A stretch of 64,000 nucleotides of DNA from CAYMPH01 sp964392365 (GTDB lineage Bacteria > Spirochaetota > UBA4802 > UBA5550), in NCBI GenBank assembly GCA_964392365.1, contig CAYMPH010000018.1, positions 1-64,000 of the forward strand, given 5' to 3'. The position numbers and the translations under genes were made by a program. The notes beneath the pieces are model-generated. The model searched no databases and had not been told where the DNA came from. It saw only the letters and a program-made list of their open reading frames with translations. Position 1 is the first letter of the stretch. Each line of letters begins with the position of its first letter. Positions 61,195-64,000 of the stretch are shown here, one piece after another.

Positions 61195-64000
61195 ATGCAA
61201 TTTGTTCATCTACACAACCATTCAGACTATTCAATTCTCGACGGTGCAATTACAGTCGATAGATTGATAGATCGCGCGATTGAACTTGGAATGCCTGCTG
61301 TTGCGCTTACTGATCACGGGAACATGTTCGGAGCAATAGACTTTTATCAGAAAGCAAAGAAGAAAGGTATTGTTCCGATTATCGGCCAGGAGTTTTATAT
61401 GGCTCCTGGTTCGAGATTTAAAAAAGAATCTGTTAAGGGAACCGGAGAAGAGAACGCGCATCATCTTATACTCCTTGCAAAAAATGAAACAGGCTATAAA
61501 AATCTCATAAAACTTTCTTCCATCGGATTTACTGAAGGATTTTACTATAAACCGCGTATCGATCTTGAGGTTCTTGAAAAACATTCGGAAGGTTTGATAT
61601 GCAGCACTGCGTGTATAGCAGGTCAGGTACCGAGAGCTATCATTAAGGGAAATTATAATGAGGCAAAGGAGATTGCCGGAAAGTTCAATGAAATTTTCGG
61701 GAAAGATAATTTTTATCTTGAGCTGCAGTATCACGGCATTAAAGAACAGGAAATTGCTAACAGGGATTTGATTAGATTATCTTCTGAGCTGAATATTCCT
61801 CTGATTGCCACAAACGATGCGCACTATCTGAAAAAAGAAGACGCATACTCTCACGAGGTTCTTCTGTGCATACAGACCGGCAAGACAATGAAGGACGAAT
61901 CGCGGATGAAGTTCAGCGGCTCTGAATTTTATTTCAAGACTCCGGAAGAAATGGCAGCGCTTTTTACTGATTATCCTGACGCGTTGTACAACACCTATTC
62001 AATTTCCCAGATGATTGATCTTGAGCTGAGTCTCGGAAATCCAATACTGCCGAATTTTATTGTTCCGGACGGTTTTAATCTCGATTCATATCTCGAGCAT
62101 CTTGTTACTGAGGGTGCATTGAAAAGATTCGGAGGAGTTATTTCCGGCGAAGTCCGAAAGAGAATTGATTATGAGATTTCGGTAATAAAGAAAATGCATT
62201 TTTCCGGATATTTCCTTATCGTATGGGATTTTATAAAGTATGCTAAAAGCGTAGGAATACCTGTTGGTCCGGGCCGGGGTTCTGCTGCAGGTTCAATCGT
62301 TTCATATTCTCTTGGAATTACAGCTCTTAATCCTTTGAAATATAATCTTCTATTTGAAAGGTTTTTGAACCCGGAAAGAAATGAGATGCCGGATATGGAT
62401 ATTGACTTCTGCGCTGAAAGGCGCGAGGAAATTATCAGATATATCAAGGATAAATACGGCGAAGACAAGGTCAGCCAGATAATAACTTTCAATAAGATGA
62501 AATCTAAGCTTGTTATTAAGGATGTAGCCCGCACTCTCGATATACCTTTTGAAAGGGCAAATGAAATAAGCAATATGATCGAGGAAAAGACACTCGATGA
62601 AGTTTTAAAAAAGTCCAAGGAATTCAAGGACTCCTATAATAAAGGAATTATTCCGCGGGAGCTTGTTGATATTTCACTGAAGCTCGAAGGACTTGTACGA
62701 TCAGCAGGAAAGCATGCAGCAGGAATTGTAATTTCGAAAGGCCCTCTTACCGATTATGTTCCTTTATATAAAGATCCTAAAGACGGCGGAATTTCCTCCC
62801 AGTATGAAAAGGATACTCTTGAGAAAACAGGACTTGTCAAGATGGATCTTCTCGGTCTCAAGAACCTTACCATTATAGATAAGTGCTTAAAGAAAATAAA
62901 AATAAGCACAGGCGAAGATCTTAATCTGGAAGAGATTCCGCTTGATGATAAAAAAACATTCAAGCTTCTCCAGAGCGCAGAAACCAAAGGCATATTCCAG
63001 CTTGAAAGTTCGGGAATGCAGAATCTGCTGAGAAGGCTTGGCCCGTCCGAATTTGAGGAGATCATTGCTATAGTTGCACTCTACAGGCCGGGTCCGCTCA
63101 ATTCAGGAATGGCAGATGACTATATTAAACATAAGCGTGATATGTCGTCGATAAAATATCCGCATAAGGTTCTTGAAACAGTACTGAAAGATACACTTGG
63201 AGTTATTGTTTACCAGGAACAGGTTATGCTGATATCGCAGCTTGTTGCAGGCTTTACAATGCCCGAAGCTGATAAGCTCAGAAAAGCGATGGGTAAAAAA
63301 TTAATACATATCATAAACGATCTTGAAAATAAGTTTATCGAAGGCGCATTGAAAAAAGGATTTGAAAAAGATTTTGCAGAAAATATTTATTCAAACATAA
63401 AAAAATTCGGCGAGTACGGATTCAATAAGTCGCACTCTGCTGCATACGCGCTTGTAACTTATCAGACCGCATATCTGAAAGCTCATTTCCCGATTCAGTT
63501 TATGACTGCTCTGCTCTCGGCACAGCCGGACAATCAGAGCGATATTATACAATACGTTAATGACTGCAGAGCCAAGGGAATAAAAATCTTATCCCCTTCA
63601 ATAAATGCAAGCGGTTATGATTTTACAATTGAGGAAAAATCTATAAGATTCGGTCTTGGCGCAATTAAGGGTCTTGGCGGAAAGGTGATTGAATCAATTA
63701 TCAATGCAAGGGAATCCAGCGGAGTATTTAAAAATCTGAGAGATTTTCTTGAGCGTATCGGAGCTACATCTCTCAACAAAGGAGTTTTTGAGGCGCTGAT
63801 AAAGTCCGGTTCAATGGACTGCCTTCATCCTGTAAGAGCTGAACTTTTTCTCTCCATTGATTTTCTTATGGATTCTGCAAAGCGCATTCAGGAGGATAAA
63901 CTTTCCGGACAGGGAAATCTTTTTGAAGTATTTCAGGCGGCAAAAGAAGGCTCAAGCGAAATTCAGCTTCCTGTGTCTGCAAAATGGGCTGATAATGAAA
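61195..64000 (+). CDS. dnaE: DNA polymerase III subunit alpha, 3' partial
   Basis: Replicative polymerase catalytic subunit; 935 residues are visible and the frame is open to the window end, so the usual C-terminal OB-fold and tau-binding tail lie outside. N-terminal PHP domain begins VHLHNHSDYSILDGAI, with LTDHGNMFGAID and YLKKEDAYSHEVLL. Polymerase palm motif PDMDIDFC at about nt 62388-62411 holds the catalytic aspartates; GPGRGSAAGSIVSYSLGIT precedes it, and KSHSAAYALVTYQTAYLK follows in the beta-binding region. No intein. Start ATG 61195 fits the family; the ribosome site is weak. Confidence 0.96.
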   Translation, partial: MQFVHLHNHSDYSILDGAITVDRLIDRAIELGMPAVALTDHGNMFGAIDFYQKAKKKGIVPIIGQEFYMAPGSRFKKESVKGTGEENAHHLILLAKNETGYKNLIKLSSIGFTEGFYYKPRIDLEVLEKHSEGLICSTACIAGQVPRAIIKGNYNEAKEIAGKFNEIFGKDNFYLELQYHGIKEQEIANRDLIRLSSELNIPLIATNDAHYLKKEDAYSHEVLLCIQTGKTMKDESRMKFSGSEFYFKTPEEMAALFTDYPDALYNTYSISQMIDLELSLGNPILPNFIVPDGFNLDSYLEHLVTEGALKRFGGVISGEVRKRIDYEISVIKKMHFSGYFLIVWDFIKYAKSVGIPVGPGRGSAAGSIVSYSLGITALNPLKYNLLFERFLNPERNEMPDMDIDFCAERREEIIRYIKDKYGEDKVSQIITFNKMKSKLVIKDVARTLDIPFERANEISNMIEEKTLDEVLKKSKEFKDSYNKGIIPRELVDISLKLEGLVRSAGKHAAGIVISKGPLTDYVPLYKDPKDGGISSQYEKDTLEKTGLVKMDLLGLKNLTIIDKCLKKIKISTGEDLNLEEIPLDDKKTFKLLQSAETKGIFQLESSGMQNLLRRLGPSEFEEIIAIVALYRPGPLNSGMADDYIKHKRDMSSIKYPHKVLETVLKDTLGVIVYQEQVMLISQLVAGFTMPEADKLRKAMGKKLIHIINDLENKFIEGALKKGFEKDFAENIYSNIKKFGEYGFNKSHSAAYALVTYQTAYLKAHFPIQFMTALLSAQPDNQSDIIQYVNDCRAKGIKILSPSINASGYDFTIEEKSIRFGLGAIKGLGGKVIESIINARESSGVFKNLRDFLERIGATSLNKGVFEALIKSGSMDCLHPVRAELFLSIDFLMDSAKRIQEDKLSGQGNLFEVFQAAKEGSSEIQLPVSAKWADNE

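Noticed and set aside
61231..63065. Long open frames on the minus strand opposite dnaE
   Set aside because: They mirror codon structure of dnaE, which has unmistakable PHP and polymerase motifs.
1..64000. CRISPR array, rRNA, tRNA, riboswitch
   Set aside because: No regular direct-repeat/spacer pattern, no cloverleaf-like GTTCGA segment in gaps, and no known riboswitch aptamer recognised by eye; a covariance-model scan was not possible.

Overview
The window is 64 kb of low-G+C bacterial chromosome (mid-thirties percent by eye), densely packed with short intergenic gaps. No rRNA, tRNA, CRISPR array, prophage or intact insertion sequence was recognised. The gene content points to a free-living anaerobe: a giant 2-hydroxyacyl-CoA dehydratase activase fusion, a Hyf/complex-I-like membrane complex, a PFL-activase-like radical SAM enzyme and fatty-acid activation. 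The wealth of SpoIIE/RsbU-type phosphatases, CheX, a GerMN protein, bactofilin and a long cyclic-nucleotide-binding protein suggest an uncultured anaerobic spirochaete-like lineage (Spirochaetota). This is inference only, because no ribosomal marker is present.

Layout. 0-5.8 kb: polyprenyl synthase (5' end cut by the window edge), a mini-TPR protein, bactofilin, AmrS-like radical SAM enzyme, a response-regulator phosphatase, phosphatidylserine synthase and MoaC. 5.9-8.1 kb: groES-groEL behind a CIRCE operator, closed by a strong terminator. 8.2-12.1 kb: a five-gene operon led by a STAS-ATPase fusion and a STAS-like/winged-helix protein. 12.1-15.1 kb: GNAT acetyltransferase, SPOR protein, dapF and a GerMN protein. 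15.4-23.3 kb: a seven-gene operon in which an EIIA-type regulator with a DNA-binding domain precedes an energy-converting-hydrogenase-related (Ehr) complex. Its large subunit lacks all four NiFe-ligand cysteines. 23.4-27.9 kb: a stand-alone carboxysome-type carbonic anhydrase homologue, tadA, a LysR regulator, a lipoprotein and a TPR protein.

28.3-34.7 kb: the 1403-residue activase fusion, DedA, def and fmt. 35.0-40.0 kb: a REC-PAS-PP2C protein with higher G+C, then a TetR regulator divergent from an acyl-CoA synthetase, with two matching palindromic operators between them. 40.2-44.4 kb: an HNH protein overlapping an 819-residue cyclic-nucleotide-binding protein, then a class I aminotransferase.

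44.6-57.3 kb is the most distinctive region. It holds CheY, CheX, a membrane CheA-like kinase without a CheW domain, SpoIIE phosphatases, an RsbW-like ATPase, two STAS-type proteins and a PhcB-like methyltransferase. Three output proteins share one integral-membrane sensory domain, and a fourth has a more distant version. It reads as a hybrid of chemotaxis phosphorelay and partner switching around one membrane input. The right end carries recQ (inside this block, on the minus strand), two paralogous lipoproteins, an SPFH/flotillin-like protein, a cluster of GC-rich hairpins, and dnaE, cut by the window edge.
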